A DNA stretch of 64,000 nt from Saccharomycopsis fibuligera x Saccharomycopsis cf. fibuligera (Eukaryota; Ascomycota; Saccharomycetes; Ascoideales; Saccharomycopsidaceae): NCBI GenBank assembly GCA_001936135.1, contig CP012809.1, positions 4,327,501 through 4,391,500 on the forward strand. Direction: 5' to 3'. The position numbers and the translations under genes were made by a program. This document shows positions 18,574 to 29,459 of the stretch, in pieces. The notes under the pieces are model-generated. The model had not been told where the DNA came from. It made no database searches and was given only the letters and a program-made list of their open reading frames with translations. The stretch's first letter is position 1. The number at the start of each line of letters is the position of its first letter.

Positions 18574-21500
18574 CTAAAGATCTGCCCAGTGGCATTCGTC
18601 GTGACATTTCAGCAGACCGGTCTATCCTCAATGATGAAAACACAGCACTATCTGATAATAATGATAATAATGATAAGAAGAAGAAGAAGAAGAAGAAGAA
18701 TAGCGATATCGACAATAATGGTGACCGTAATATGAATAACAATAATTCCTCCAATAAAAGTACCAGCGCATCTCTCAGTAATCATAATAATAGCAGTTCC
18801 AATAGTCCTAATGGTAGCCAGTATACACGCGAAACATCTCATGATAATGAAAATTCACATAACGAGGAACAAGAATATGAAGATGAAGCACATAAGCGCC
18901 GAGTAGCGCGACGCGCTTGTTTGAATTGCCGTCGCAAAAAAGTGAAATGTGATGGTGAACTAATTGCTCAGGAGCAAGGCACTCAGGCGAAATGTACTCG
19001 TTGTCGTAATCTTCATTTGCCATGTGAGTTTATTGCCAGTTTACGTGGTGGTCGCAGAAAGAAGAAAAGACTTTCCAGTTCAGCATCTTCTATTATCTAT
19101 GAGGATGAGGATAATGATAACGAAAGAACTGATAGGTATTCATACTACAATGTCAGCCGGCTTAGTAGCGAGCCTGATATTTTGTCATCAAACAAGAGCA
19201 GTACTCGCAACAACAACAATAACAATAACGGCAGTAATAATAATAATAATAATAATAATAGCCATAATCACCCTTTAATTCAGCGCTTAAGCAGCAATCC
19301 CCCATTCTTAAGTACACCAGCCAGGTCTATTCCAGATGACACTCAGTCATTGAACTTTGACACTCTCAGCTACAGTACTAACGAAAGCGCTAGACAAAAC
19401 GATCTTAGATTATCCTCGCCATTCGGGGCTAACCAACAGCGTAACCATAATCAGAATCAGAATCAGTACTCGCCATCATCATTGAAACGCGATCTAGAAA
19501 ATAGTAACATGACAGTATCTCAGCTTAACGAAAAAGTCAAACAACTTGAAAGAGACGCGAAATATTACCGCCAGTTTCGTCAAGAAGATCACTATTTTGA
19601 CGACAGAAGCTCAATGATGCATCCACCAGGCCCAGGACCAGGGCCACCATCCCTCCATGCCCCACCGCCGCCATCACATCCTCCAGGAATGCTAGGTCCA
19701 CCGCCACCATTGCCTCCATTTGGTGGACCACCACATCTTCCTCCTCACCATTTCTACGGCCGTCGCGGCAGACATCATCATCCATTCTACAGTCGTCATG
19801 GAGGCCCGCCTCCTATGCATCCCCCACCACCATTCCACCATGGTCCGCCTCATCACCCAGGCGCAGGACCACCTCATCACCGCGGACATCGCCATCATCA
19901 TCCGTTTGGACCTCCATCTCCACCACCTCCACCGCCGCCGTTCCATCATTATGGATCTCCTATTCCACCTCCACTGAAGTCGCTTCCGCTGTCAGAGGCG
20001 CTTGAAGAAGACAGATTATCACCAGCATTATTACCACCAACGGCAGTATCAGCAGCTTCGACAGCTTCAGCATCAGCAGGGCCGTTCTCTTCAGCCTCTG
20101 GTGACCAACCAGGGCGCGGACCAGGAGCGGGATATGGAACTTTACAGGCTGATGAGCGAGTTCCTTTGCCTGCTTTTGGCAGAGATTCCTCTGATAAGAC
20201 AGATTCAATGTCATCTTCGTCTGTATCTGCTGCTATGCGCGCCAGGCAGCTACAGAATCGCAAAACTGCTGACCTGTATCCTAGTCGATATTCGCAGTCG
20301 TTGGAGAAGCCAACCACTGTTTTGCCTTCGGCAGCTAACTTGCTATCAGTATCATCAGAGTACGAATATGATAAGAACTCGGATACCGCTAGTCATAGAG
20401 ACTATGTCAGTAATTATAAGGAAAGAGACCCATTTGTTCGGCGTGATATTAGTGGCTCTTTCCACGAGCGTTCAAAGGCAGGTAATACATCAGACACGAT
20501 CAGTGAGCGATATTACAACAAGATTGAATCACTGCTGCGCAAATCCAACAGTGATAATCGATCATTAAAAGATATTGAAATGCTGAGTACACCAAAACGA
20601 TCACGCTCAAGATCAGATAAGGCATTGTCCACTGATATTATGCCGCCAATAACAGCAGTCACGACAACTACCCCAGCAGTACCGATGGCAAATAATAGTT
20701 CATTGTTGCAATCTGTTATTAGCGAAAAGCATCGCATATTGTTCAAACTACCCAGCTACGGCAACATTGGGCTTCTAGTAGACTTGTACTATAGATATAT
20801 TAATCCAACCAAAGATTTGTTGCCTCCAAAACATCAGTTTTTAACCGATTTGCATTTTCCACAAAACCTTTCCTTAATTTATGCCATCTTTGCCTCTTCT
20901 GCTGCCTGCATTAATTCAAACTCCCGCAAGGACCAAATTGATCAGCGTTTTAAAGATCCTGAGTACTGGCTTCTATACGTCAATAAGTATTGGAATTATG
21001 CTGACGAAATGACAATATTTACGACATTAAATGTCTTGGCTACTGGGTATACTGATACTCAAAATCTCAAAAGTGCAAACTTGTCCGGTTTAGTGCTGAG
21101 AAATGTCAAAATACTACTGCAGTGTGCTAATGCTAGCAGCACAAATTCAAACAATCTCCTCTCCAGTAAGTTTTTGGCCAGTTGTACTTCAATGAGACAG
21201 TTTGTTGATAGACTCACATTGGTTAAAAATGTATGGCATTCGTGGCGGTTTCAACTATTTTACCGTGTCAAGAAAGGGTTTCCTTTCAATAAGCATGAGA
21301 CCTTGAAAGACACTGACATTATGTTTCCTGAATCTTTGCCTCTTCCACCATCAAATGAAAACTTTGTTGAATATTACAAGCATTTTGACTATAACTTCTT
21401 TTCGGACAAAAATTCAAAACAAAACGAGTTTTTGAAGATATATTACTACAACGACATGGAAAAAATCATTAATAGTTTGTCATCTGATTTGATTTTTGAA

Positions 21501-22769
21501 AGCAGCGACGAAAAATTCCTCGCTGGGTGGCAAAATGATAGCAAGCCAGAGTATGCAGACTATAAGACTTTGATCCATTCATCCTCAGCAGTAATTGTCT
21601 TTGCAGTAAGGATCTTGGAACAAATTGTTGAGCATATTTCCAACTATTCGTTAACAAAACGTAACTTTGTGCTTTTTAACAGTCGGATCAAGGTTTTGGA
21701 ATTGTTATTGCCTTCGGTATATAGCATCCAAAACCGCAACTTGTTAACTATTGATGGCTCGCACTTGTTGGTAAAGCTCACTTTGAGTGCTAGCAAAATA
21801 TTTTCGAAGCAGCTATTCTGTTCAGAATTTCTTCTATTCAAAGACGTCTCCAAATTGCTCAATGAGGAATATCAAGATAGCAACAGCAGCAACCATAGCA
21901 GTAATAGCACAGGTAGCAACCATGACGACACCTTGAATTCACTACGTGACGTGTATCAAAGAATCCCATTACCGATGATCCATCTCATTTGCAAGAACTC
22001 TACCGCTGCTCAGCTCATGGATTTTGCTCAGCTTATCCATCCCTGCTTTGAATTATTCGAGATAATTGAGCTAGGACAGGGTATTTGCAAAGAAAGTTTA
22101 GACATTGGCATCAACTATCCTGCCATTGTTGGACCAACGACACTTGCTTTAACTAGTGACTTGAGTGAAGACTTGTATAATGTTGCTGATACTGATGATG
22201 GCGTTAGTGACACTAAAAATTATAGCGGCAGTGATAGTGCCAGAAATGCCTTGGCAACATTTATGGGCAAGCCATGGTGGAGCTTCGAGTTAGAGAACAG
22301 GATTAACAAAAGTAATAAAACAGGTATAAATTATTCTTCATCATTTCCTGATTCATGGCTCCAGTACCCACAGGTTGCTGATCTGGTAATTATCAGTGCA
22401 GGTTTAGTATTGGCATCTAGCTTATTGCTTTGCAAATTTGTTTACTTCAGGAAGTCTGATGAACAGCAGTTTAGCAACGCGGGAGATACGTCAAATAGTG
22501 CCAATGGCGATAGAGTGCTGGTTGATGTGTTCTTGAAAGGGGCTGAAAATGAAGCATTGGCAGAACTGGCCACTACCAAATTGCACACCATACAAATTCC
22601 TGCTTCCCAGGTCACTGCACTAATTAGCCAGTTTAGTAAACCTAGCTTAATTGAAGTGCTTAATTTGTTTTGTGATTTCTTGAAATTGAGAAGCAAATGC
22701 TCAAAGGATATTGAGGTAAGTTGGATGGTTCTACGTGATATCAAGGATTACTGTATGAAGGTTGCTTAG
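18510..22769 (+). CDS. Zn(2)-Cys(6) fungal transcription factor
   Basis: A 1419-residue protein. The binuclear zinc cluster has Cys at 137, 140, 147, 162, 165 and 172 (C-x2-C-x6-C-x14-C-x2-C-x6-C); the x14 loop is longer than usual. It is followed by a basic RGGRRKKKR stretch and, near 325-360, a coiled coil (SLKRDLENSNMTVSQLNEKVKQ). Next come a Pro/His-rich region (about 370-490) and, from about 745, a fungal-specific regulatory domain beginning LLVDLYYRYINPTKDLLPP. The N-terminus has poly-Lys and poly-Asn runs. Such proteins bind CGG-type sites in the nucleus and control metabolic or stress genes. The specific orthologue is not recognised. The frame upstream of 18510 is closed by a stop, so this is the first in-frame ATG. 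Confidence 0.9.
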   Translation: MPSTGHDVRSPDSSRMAITSLTKDLPSGIRRDISADRSILNDENTALSDNNDNNDKKKKKKKKNSDIDNNGDRNMNNNNSSNKSTSASLSNHNNSSSNSPNGSQYTRETSHDNENSHNEEQEYEDEAHKRRVARRACLNCRRKKVKCDGELIAQEQGTQAKCTRCRNLHLPCEFIASLRGGRRKKKRLSSSASSIIYEDEDNDNERTDRYSYYNVSRLSSEPDILSSNKSSTRNNNNNNNGSNNNNNNNNSHNHPLIQRLSSNPPFLSTPARSIPDDTQSLNFDTLSYSTNESARQNDLRLSSPFGANQQRNHNQNQNQYSPSSLKRDLENSNMTVSQLNEKVKQLERDAKYYRQFRQEDHYFDDRSSMMHPPGPGPGPPSLHAPPPPSHPPGMLGPPPPLPPFGGPPHLPPHHFYGRRGRHHHPFYSRHGGPPPMHPPPPFHHGPPHHPGAGPPHHRGHRHHHPFGPPSPPPPPPPFHHYGSPIPPPLKSLPLSEALEEDRLSPALLPPTAVSAASTASASAGPFSSASGDQPGRGPGAGYGTLQADERVPLPAFGRDSSDKTDSMSSSSVSAAMRARQLQNRKTADLYPSRYSQSLEKPTTVLPSAANLLSVSSEYEYDKNSDTASHRDYVSNYKERDPFVRRDISGSFHERSKAGNTSDTISERYYNKIESLLRKSNSDNRSLKDIEMLSTPKRSRSRSDKALSTDIMPPITAVTTTTPAVPMANNSSLLQSVISEKHRILFKLPSYGNIGLLVDLYYRYINPTKDLLPPKHQFLTDLHFPQNLSLIYAIFASSAACINSNSRKDQIDQRFKDPEYWLLYVNKYWNYADEMTIFTTLNVLATGYTDTQNLKSANLSGLVLRNVKILLQCANASSTNSNNLLSSKFLASCTSMRQFVDRLTLVKNVWHSWRFQLFYRVKKGFPFNKHETLKDTDIMFPESLPLPPSNENFVEYYKHFDYNFFSDKNSKQNEFLKIYYYNDMEKIINSLSSDLIFESSDEKFLAGWQNDSKPEYADYKTLIHSSSAVIVFAVRILEQIVEHISNYSLTKRNFVLFNSRIKVLELLLPSVYSIQNRNLLTIDGSHLLVKLTLSASKIFSKQLFCSEFLLFKDVSKLLNEEYQDSNSSNHSSNSTGSNHDDTLNSLRDVYQRIPLPMIHLICKNSTAAQLMDFAQLIHPCFELFEIIELGQGICKESLDIGINYPAIVGPTTLALTSDLSEDLYNVADTDDGVSDTKNYSGSDSARNALATFMGKPWWSFELENRINKSNKTGINYSSSFPDSWLQYPQVADLVIISAGLVLASSLLLCKFVYFRKSDEQQFSNAGDTSNSANGDRVLVDVFLKGAENEALAELATTKLHTIQIPASQVTALISQFSKPSLIEVLNLFCDFLKLRSKCSKDIEVSWMVLRDIKDYCMKVA

Positions 22770-23791
22770 TAAATATGGTTGATAGGCCACTAGCAAAGAA
22801 AAGCGCTTTTTTTTTCATTTATTTCATTTTATTTCAATAATTGGGTTTGGTTTTTTTCTTCTCTCTTTTTCTCTTCTCTATTAAAATTTTATTGATTTTT
22901 TCATCATCAATTTTTACTTTGTCAAATTATTCTTTGTATCATTAGAATTGCGACCAGCTTTGCATCAGGTAAGTGTTTATATGATAAGTTGTATTATAGC
23001 ACTTATTTTACTAAATTTTTTTTCTTGCTCTTCTTTTTAATTGGCTCACTCATTTAGATAACAGCTACGTGTTAATATTTAATATCATGATTTTTTTTTT
23101 TTCTGATCTTGTTACTACCGTATATTTTTCTTAATCTTAATTTCAAGATCAAATAGAGCGACCTCTCAGTGACTTGTAAGCTTCAAAAAATTGTACAATT
23201 TTTTGTTCAGTAGAGTCATCTGTATCATGCACAGCTGGAAACATTGAACTGCAGTATTCTGAAGTTTGCACTTAATTGATTTCAGTATCCTATATCGTGA
23301 TAATCGATTGCCTACTATAGCGGTAACCTCGACCGGTGCCGTAGAACCACAATTAATTGACTTTGGCGGAGTATTCTGGCTTACAAATCGGTGAGCCGCA
23401 GCTTACTATTTTGAGCCTGAACTAAAGCGATTGACAGTGTTCAATTTAACACCGAAGTCTCGGAAACAGCCAAAACATTGCCGACGAGCAGCCAGCGAGC
23501 TAGAAGAGCAAGAAAAACAAAATCAGCAAACTGGTGATGAACGGAGACTGATAAGAAATCACTTCTCTAAATACTCCGGCGCCATTTTGACTCATAGAGA
23601 CAAACCCTTTTTTACTGAGCACCTTGTTGCAATATTTACTGAACGGTAGGCTTGATCATATATCTCCGCTCGGCAAAATTTCATACAAATGGCTGCTTGG
23701 ATCCAAAATCAAGCAGTTTAAATATCAAACATACCCCGACCTTCATCTCCTTCGCTTGATTCATTCAAAACAGCACCATCCATATTACGAA
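22770..23791. other. Promoter of the MFS transporter gene
   Basis: About 1 kb with no gene seen. It holds a perfect 22-bp palindrome (23184-23205). An open frame continues upstream of the transporter ATG but has no ATG of its own. Confidence 0.45.
23184..23205. promoter_or_regulatory. Perfect 22-bp palindrome upstream of the transporter
   Basis: Half-site CAAAAAATTGT followed directly by its exact reverse complement. It lies about 590 bp upstream of the transporter ATG and could be a site for a dimeric regulator. Confidence 0.35.
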
Positions 23792-25534
23792 ATGAGTGAT
23801 AATTACAACCACCACAGCCGTCACCATCATCCAAAGGACCGTGTCCTTATGACATTGGAACGTTACCATATCTTGCCCCGGCCTATCTTGCCTCTCACGT
23901 TGACCTACTCCACAATTGTCACATTATCCAGTGGCTACTTATATCTCTTCTCGTCCTATGCGCCCCAAATTATTGACAGACTCCAACTAGGTCCTGTCGA
24001 AGCTGGCGTACTAACCATCTCTTTATCAGTGGGTTCTGCCATTGGTGGCATTCCTACTGGTGTATTAATTGACTCATGGGGTACGGAGATTGCAACGGCT
24101 GTTGGTGGTATTCTTACTATGGCCTCTTATTTGACTTTAAGACACTGCTACCTACACAACATTGACAACATGGCAATTCTCTCTTTGGCAGTATGCACTT
24201 CCGGATTTGCTTCAATTGTCGGAAACTACTCAGCTATGAAATGTTCTACAACGAATTTTCCAAATAATAAAGGAGCTGCTTGTGGATTAGTAGCTTCTGG
24301 ATTTGCTCTTAGTGCGTTGGTGCTCAGCGCTATTGCTGGTAAGTTGTTCAAAAATGATGTTCCTGGATTATTATTATTTTTGGCTTTATTCAACGGTACT
24401 GTTATCTTTTTTGGGTTTTTCTTTGTCCGCGAAATTGCTAGCAAATTTGAAGATTATCTGGTCGTTGGCGATGAAGAGGACAACAACAATGCAAGCGATT
24501 ACGAACCGTTGCGGTCGCCAATTGATCCGGAAGCTACCACTGGGACTTCATCATTAATGAACTCATTGGAAAGATCTTCCAATGATAACTACTTGGCAAC
24601 TTTGAAAGACGATTCAGAAGATTTTCATCGTAACTACAGCAGTCGTGGCAGTACTAGTAATAATGAAAATGAGGATGAAGCTAACACTAGCAAGAAATCC
24701 TCCGAAGTTCATGAAACAATAATTCATTACCGTAACAATAACTTCCCTGAGTCTGAAATATCTTCTGCTTCAATTAATGCTGGCCATCAGGAAACTTTAT
24801 GGGACAAAGTGATGCTGAAAATGTCAAACTTTAAAGAAAATAGTCTCTTATGCAAAATCTTTACATCCAGACTTTTCTTTTTATCCTATCTTTCTCTCAC
24901 TTTTTTGACATCTATCGGCCAAACATACATTTTCTCCGTTGGCTATATCGTCCAAACTCAATATGCCAACAAAAATTACCATTACGACGTCTCACAGCAT
25001 TCATTGCAAAACCTTCAGGTCTCTGTTTTTTCCTTTTGCAACTTTATTGGACGTTTTTCTGCTGGTTTACTTTCTGATCTTATTGTTTCTAAACTTCAAC
25101 TTCAGCGTGTTTGGGTCATTAACATATCTATCGTTTTGCTCTTCATTGCTCAAGTGATACTTGTGCATTTGAATAATTTGAACCATTTGGTTATTGTTTC
25201 GCTGCTTAGTGGTATTGCATTTGGTATCGTTTTTGGCACTTTCCCTTCTATTATTAGCGACTACTATGATTCCAAGATTTACAGCACGATATGGGGCACC
25301 ATCACTACCGGTCCGTTTTTTTGTAATACATTGCTCTCGCACTATTTTGCCAAAACTATCGAACAAAATGGTGAATATGATGATGAGAGTCAAAAGTTTG
25401 TTTGTTATAAGGGAAATGATTGTTATAAGAGTACATTTTACTTGACAGAGTTATTTTGTGGGCTTGCTTTGGTAAGTATATTGTATACTATTTGGTATAA
25501 AAAGAATGTGCTAAAGGAGAGAGTGTATCATTAA
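23792..25534 (+). CDS. MFS transporter, Mch1/nodulin-like (monocarboxylate-porter type)
   Basis: The first ATG is at 23792 (MSDNYNHH), giving 580 residues; the open frame before it has no ATG. Twelve membrane helices are apparent in two sets of six, separated by a long polar Asn/Ser/Glu-rich loop (about 225-355). The first half has GPVEAGVLTISLSVGSAIGGIPTGVLIDSWGTEIA, which carries the major-facilitator loop 2-3 pattern. The C-terminus has FGTFPSIISDYYDSKIYSTIWG and a Cys-rich lumenal or external loop (CYKGNDCYKS), features seen in Mch1-like and nodulin-like fungal transporters. Such proteins are usually vacuolar or plasma-membrane carriers; baker's yeast Mch1 has no proven monocarboxylate transport. 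The substrate is unknown. Confidence 0.85.
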   Translation: MSDNYNHHSRHHHPKDRVLMTLERYHILPRPILPLTLTYSTIVTLSSGYLYLFSSYAPQIIDRLQLGPVEAGVLTISLSVGSAIGGIPTGVLIDSWGTEIATAVGGILTMASYLTLRHCYLHNIDNMAILSLAVCTSGFASIVGNYSAMKCSTTNFPNNKGAACGLVASGFALSALVLSAIAGKLFKNDVPGLLLFLALFNGTVIFFGFFFVREIASKFEDYLVVGDEEDNNNASDYEPLRSPIDPEATTGTSSLMNSLERSSNDNYLATLKDDSEDFHRNYSSRGSTSNNENEDEANTSKKSSEVHETIIHYRNNNFPESEISSASINAGHQETLWDKVMLKMSNFKENSLLCKIFTSRLFFLSYLSLTFLTSIGQTYIFSVGYIVQTQYANKNYHYDVSQHSLQNLQVSVFSFCNFIGRFSAGLLSDLIVSKLQLQRVWVINISIVLLFIAQVILVHLNNLNHLVIVSLLSGIAFGIVFGTFPSIISDYYDSKIYSTIWGTITTGPFFCNTLLSHYFAKTIEQNGEYDDESQKFVCYKGNDCYKSTFYLTELFCGLALVSILYTIWYKKNVLKERVYH

Positions 25535-26633
25535 TTCAAGGCCAAAAGATACCCGTTTTGACTGTGTTCTCAAAAAATAGACAATGAACATGTTTATTCT
25601 TAATTTTCTCAATTGGATATTATCTTTCTATTTTCTTCTTGTTATTATGTCCCCTTTTAAATAATTTTTCGTTTTCTTTTCCATTTTCAATTCACGTTAG
25701 GGCTTCGTGGTTTCAGTCAATAAATATAAGTGCTTTGGGTAGGTACAGACGCATTTTCAAACCATATTTGGGCTCTGTGACATTATATTTACCGAGAATT
25801 CAACACACGGGTTTACCATTTACAATAGATGAAAATTGTATAGTGACTTTATTTTTGGGAAAGCAGCAGCAACTTGCTCCCGCAAGTAAAGGCTCAAGCC
25901 ATTTCAATATCTGTATATGAACTACAGTATCACTATAGAATTTTGAAATATTTATACTTTATTGAGGTTCTTCCCATAAGAGTCTTTGCCTGAGATTTAT
26001 ATTGTTGATAATTTGACCTTCATCTTGAAAGTAAAAAAAAAAACACGACATGTCCACGATGTAATTCAGCGATGATTAGCTGTACCACATAGACTTGAGA
26101 GACTAATTGTCCATATAGAGCCCCTTTAATTTCTTTATGCATATTTTTTATTTTTGATCAGTGAGAATCTTTGCTATGTGCTCTAAAGGATTTTTAACTT
26201 GGAGTTACTTTCTAACAGACAACCATCTGCAGCGGTATCGCAACTGTGCGGTACATATTCCTATTAGCAAATGGTGGTACAAGACCAACCAACCTTTAAA
26301 TAACATATTTTTACCGCTATTGAGGCAAAGATTGACAGCATAATGACAGTAATTATTTTTTTTTTTTTAGGACAGTTTTTGCGTATTCCTATACTACACG
26401 TAGGATACTAGAACAATATTCAGAATAGAATAGAGCAGAAAAAACGCTCTGGCTCAAAGTAGTACCATTACAAGCGTAATAAACATTAAATTGAATGAAA
26501 AGAAGTAGCATGACAAAAGATAAAAATAGTAAAAAAAAACAGCGGGGAAAAAAAATATGAAATAAAAAAAAATGAAAACAAAAAAAACATACAAATGTAG
26601 TAATCCAATGAGATAATGCACACCAAATAAAAA
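25535..26633. other. Convergent 3' flanks of the transporter and SRP14
   Basis: About 1.1 kb of AT-rich sequence with no convincing gene and several A-runs near 26520-26590. Confidence 0.45.
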
Positions 26634-27257
26634 TCATTTAGAAACACCAGCTTTGGTCTTCTTCTTCTTGTTTTTCTTTTTATCTTTCTTTTTCAATCCA
26701 GTAATCCCATTTTTTAATACATTCGCATACTCTTTCCAAAAGTCTTCCAAATCCTTGTTTTCTACCACTGTGGAATACTTAATCTTCTTATCTTTCTTGC
26801 TGGCACCATTAGTGACACGAATCAATATTGGATAAGATGTGGCATCTTTGGATATTGTTACTGGAGCAGAAACTTCTGAAGGCACTGGGACGCTGTCGTT
26901 AACTGCATTCGGTGGTGGTGACTGTTTGCCTGTGACTTCATCGTAGGCGATGTCTATTCAAACGTCAAAGTCAGTAAATTTGCGTCTTGTGGGAATCTTT
27001 AAATCACTCGAATCCGTTAAGTAATTTGATTTTCAAAGAAATTGGTTACTCTTCTTATAAAATTTTGCATAATTGTAATAATACATACATCTTTTCTGGG
27101 TAAAGTATATCGACGACTGGCTTTCGTTGGCACTGGCTAGTAGCTTCGACACTCCGCTCAAAAACTGCTTCCGTTAGTATTCTGCATTTTATTATCTCCT
27201 TGCCATAAATTCAACACATAAAGCAACACGTACTTCCTTGTTACTCAATCTTGACAT
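26634..27257 (-). CDS. SRP14: Signal recognition particle subunit SRP14 (two introns)
   Basis: Spliced gene on the minus strand: exon 1 is 27257-27234 (MSRLSNKE), intron 1 is 27233-27165, exon 2 is 27164-27089, intron 2 is 27088-26954, and exon 3 is 26953-26634. The total is 420 nt, 139 residues, in frame. Intron 1 has GTACGT, TACTAAC and CAG; intron 2 has GTATGT, a TACTGAC-type branch and TAG. The product shows YPILIRVTNGASKKDKKIKYSTVVENKDLEDFWKEYANVLKNGI, close to baker's yeast Srp14, and a Lys-rich tail. Srp14 binds the Alu domain of SRP RNA and delays elongation during ER targeting. It is divergent from UBX2. Only exon 3 is seen as a plain ORF, so an unspliced reading would miss the N-terminus. 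Confidence 0.93.
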
Positions 27258-27551
27258 CTTTATAAGATATGACACAACGTAATTTTAGCTATAATGCTGA
27301 TACTGAGGGTCCATGAACACCTCCTCTATTCCTCCTCCGTTTCTGTCTTAAAGACGGGAAATCAACAAAATCGTAGAGAAAAAAGTTTGAGATGCAAAAT
27401 CCGCCCGGGGCACACAACCACCGGCGATGGCGATACTTTAAGCTCACCACCTTCTATTATTATCTGTGTTTAAACAAAATTGCAAGAACCCCATCTTTCA
27501 ATCTCCAGCGAAGCCTTCAACAAAGGAAATTCACACAAGTACCCGTAAAAG
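27258..27551. promoter_or_regulatory. Divergent promoter of SRP14 and UBX2
   Basis: A 294-bp region shared by two genes of ER function. No clear TATA box is seen. Confidence 0.5.
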
Positions 27552-29459
27552 ATGCTTCTTCCTCCAGAGCAGCAGGAAATATATGATACTTTTGTATCGA
27601 TCCTCAATTACTCTGGCGATCAAGAGACAGCGGTGCGCATTCTTGCCAATAATCGTTGGGAGCTCGAGCCTGCTATTCTTCAATACGTGGAGCAAGACAG
27701 CCAATATTACAATAACCTCAACGAAACATCCAACATAACAGCGAGCGAACGAAATCAGACAATAAGCGATGATGGATATGATAGTACGGCTGGCATCAAC
27801 AACAACAACAACAACAACAATATTAACGATGTTACTGTGAATGCCAGTACTGCATTGCTGAGTTTAGCAAGTGGCGTCAGAAGTTGGTGGCATAGAATCA
27901 CAAATAATGGAGATGACGGTTATGCTAGCTTACCGGGTGCGTTTCCGAACTCCAACAACAATACCAATGCCAGCCAATTTTCAATCAATGGGTCATTTGA
28001 AGCGATTAGGAGCAGAACTGTTAAATCATTTTTGTTTTTAGTTTCTTTGCCAATTCTTCTTTCTTATAAAGCCATTGCCATAACGGTTGCCATAATATCT
28101 AAAAGCTATAGAAATTTGGACAATTTAAAGACAAAAATCACTTATTTGAACAAACACGCAAGCAACGGACATAGCTATAATGCTTTGCTAGGTCCCAGAA
28201 AGACACAAAAACGTATCAACCCAATAGATACATCAAGACAATTCCTTGAAGATTTTGATAACGATATACAAAGAATCGTCAGCAGCAACAATATAGATTT
28301 GGAAAGCAGCATCAGCAGTAGTTACCAACAGCAGCACAATGGACAGCCTGCTTTAAGCAGGCCGGACTTTTTGGTTGGTGGATACACCCAAGCACTTTAT
28401 ATTGCCAAAAGAGACGCTAAGTGGCTCCTTGTCTACATTCAAAGCGATGAACATCCAGATAAGGACAAGTTCATTGAGAGAATTTTCATGAATCCTTGTT
28501 TCAATAAATTTATATCCGACAACAATATCTTGATTTGGGGTGGTAATACCCATCAAAGTGAAGCATATCAAGCAGCTAACACTTTGAACTGTGTCAGATT
28601 CCCATTTCTTGCCCTATTGTGCTTGACAACTGAACTAACTCCAACCAGTACTGGTACCGAATCTTCTAGTCCAGTACTTAGTGTTGTTTGCAGAGTGCAA
28701 GGGTACCACCCCCTAAACAAGATTCTCATGAAGTTTAATCAGCAAATTGAGAAATATGAGCCTATGTTGATAACTATGAGAAATGATTTAAAAGAACAAC
28801 AACTAGCAAGAATGATTAGAGAACAACAGGATTTGGCGTATGAAAGATCGCTTCTTGCTGATAGACTTAAAAAACAAAAACAAATTTACAGACAAAGACG
28901 TGAAGCACTAATGAAGCAATTTATACTTTACAAGTTAACAAAATTGGATATCGCTAATAATTTTAAGATTGGCTTGAATAGTGATGATGATAAGAAACAA
29001 TATGCTCGTGTTGCCATTCGTTTACCTAATAACAGCGCGAGAATCATCAAAAATATTAAAAAGACTGTCTCGGTGCAGGATCTATTTATTTTTACTGAAC
29101 TTTTACTCAAAGAAATCATTGATCCAATAACAAACGCGATTCAGTATGATAATTTGAATGAGTTTTTGAACAGGAATGAGTTTGGTAGAATTAGAAACCA
29201 ACAGCATTACAATATAAGCAGTACTCGACCATTGCCTCATGTGGAGTTTGCTCCAGGGATATATAAGCACAAATTCAAGTTTAAAATTTTCAGTTCGTTT
29301 CCTAAAGAGGAGCTTGTCGACGATGATGATATAACAATTGGAGAAGTTAAATTTATCTATCCTAATGGAAACTTGATTGTTGAGGAAACTAGCGAAGACG
29401 ATGGTGATGATGATGATGACGATGATAGTGATGACCTTAGTAGGCTTGAAGCTGTTTGA
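27552..29459 (+). CDS. UBX2: UBX-domain ER membrane protein (Cdc48 recruiter)
   Basis: A 635-residue protein. The N-terminus is a UBA-like domain (about 1-50, with GDQETAVRILANNRWELEPAILQY). A hydrophobic stretch (about 155-185) is a membrane hairpin. A thioredoxin-like UAS segment follows (about 285-400, YIAKRDAKWLLVYIQSDEHPD). A charged coiled coil (about 420-465) precedes the C-terminal UBX domain (about 485-620), which ends with FIYPNGNLIVEET and an acidic tail. The order matches Ubx2/Sel1, which brings Cdc48-Npl4-Ufd1 to the ER for ERAD and also acts in lipid regulation and mitochondrial protein quality control. The start is a clear ATG. Confidence 0.92.
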   Translation: MLLPPEQQEIYDTFVSILNYSGDQETAVRILANNRWELEPAILQYVEQDSQYYNNLNETSNITASERNQTISDDGYDSTAGINNNNNNNNINDVTVNASTALLSLASGVRSWWHRITNNGDDGYASLPGAFPNSNNNTNASQFSINGSFEAIRSRTVKSFLFLVSLPILLSYKAIAITVAIISKSYRNLDNLKTKITYLNKHASNGHSYNALLGPRKTQKRINPIDTSRQFLEDFDNDIQRIVSSNNIDLESSISSSYQQQHNGQPALSRPDFLVGGYTQALYIAKRDAKWLLVYIQSDEHPDKDKFIERIFMNPCFNKFISDNNILIWGGNTHQSEAYQAANTLNCVRFPFLALLCLTTELTPTSTGTESSSPVLSVVCRVQGYHPLNKILMKFNQQIEKYEPMLITMRNDLKEQQLARMIREQQDLAYERSLLADRLKKQKQIYRQRREALMKQFILYKLTKLDIANNFKIGLNSDDDKKQYARVAIRLPNNSARIIKNIKKTVSVQDLFIFTELLLKEIIDPITNAIQYDNLNEFLNRNEFGRIRNQQHYNISSTRPLPHVEFAPGIYKHKFKFKIFSSFPKEELVDDDDITIGEVKFIYPNGNLIVEETSEDDGDDDDDDDSDDLSRLEAV

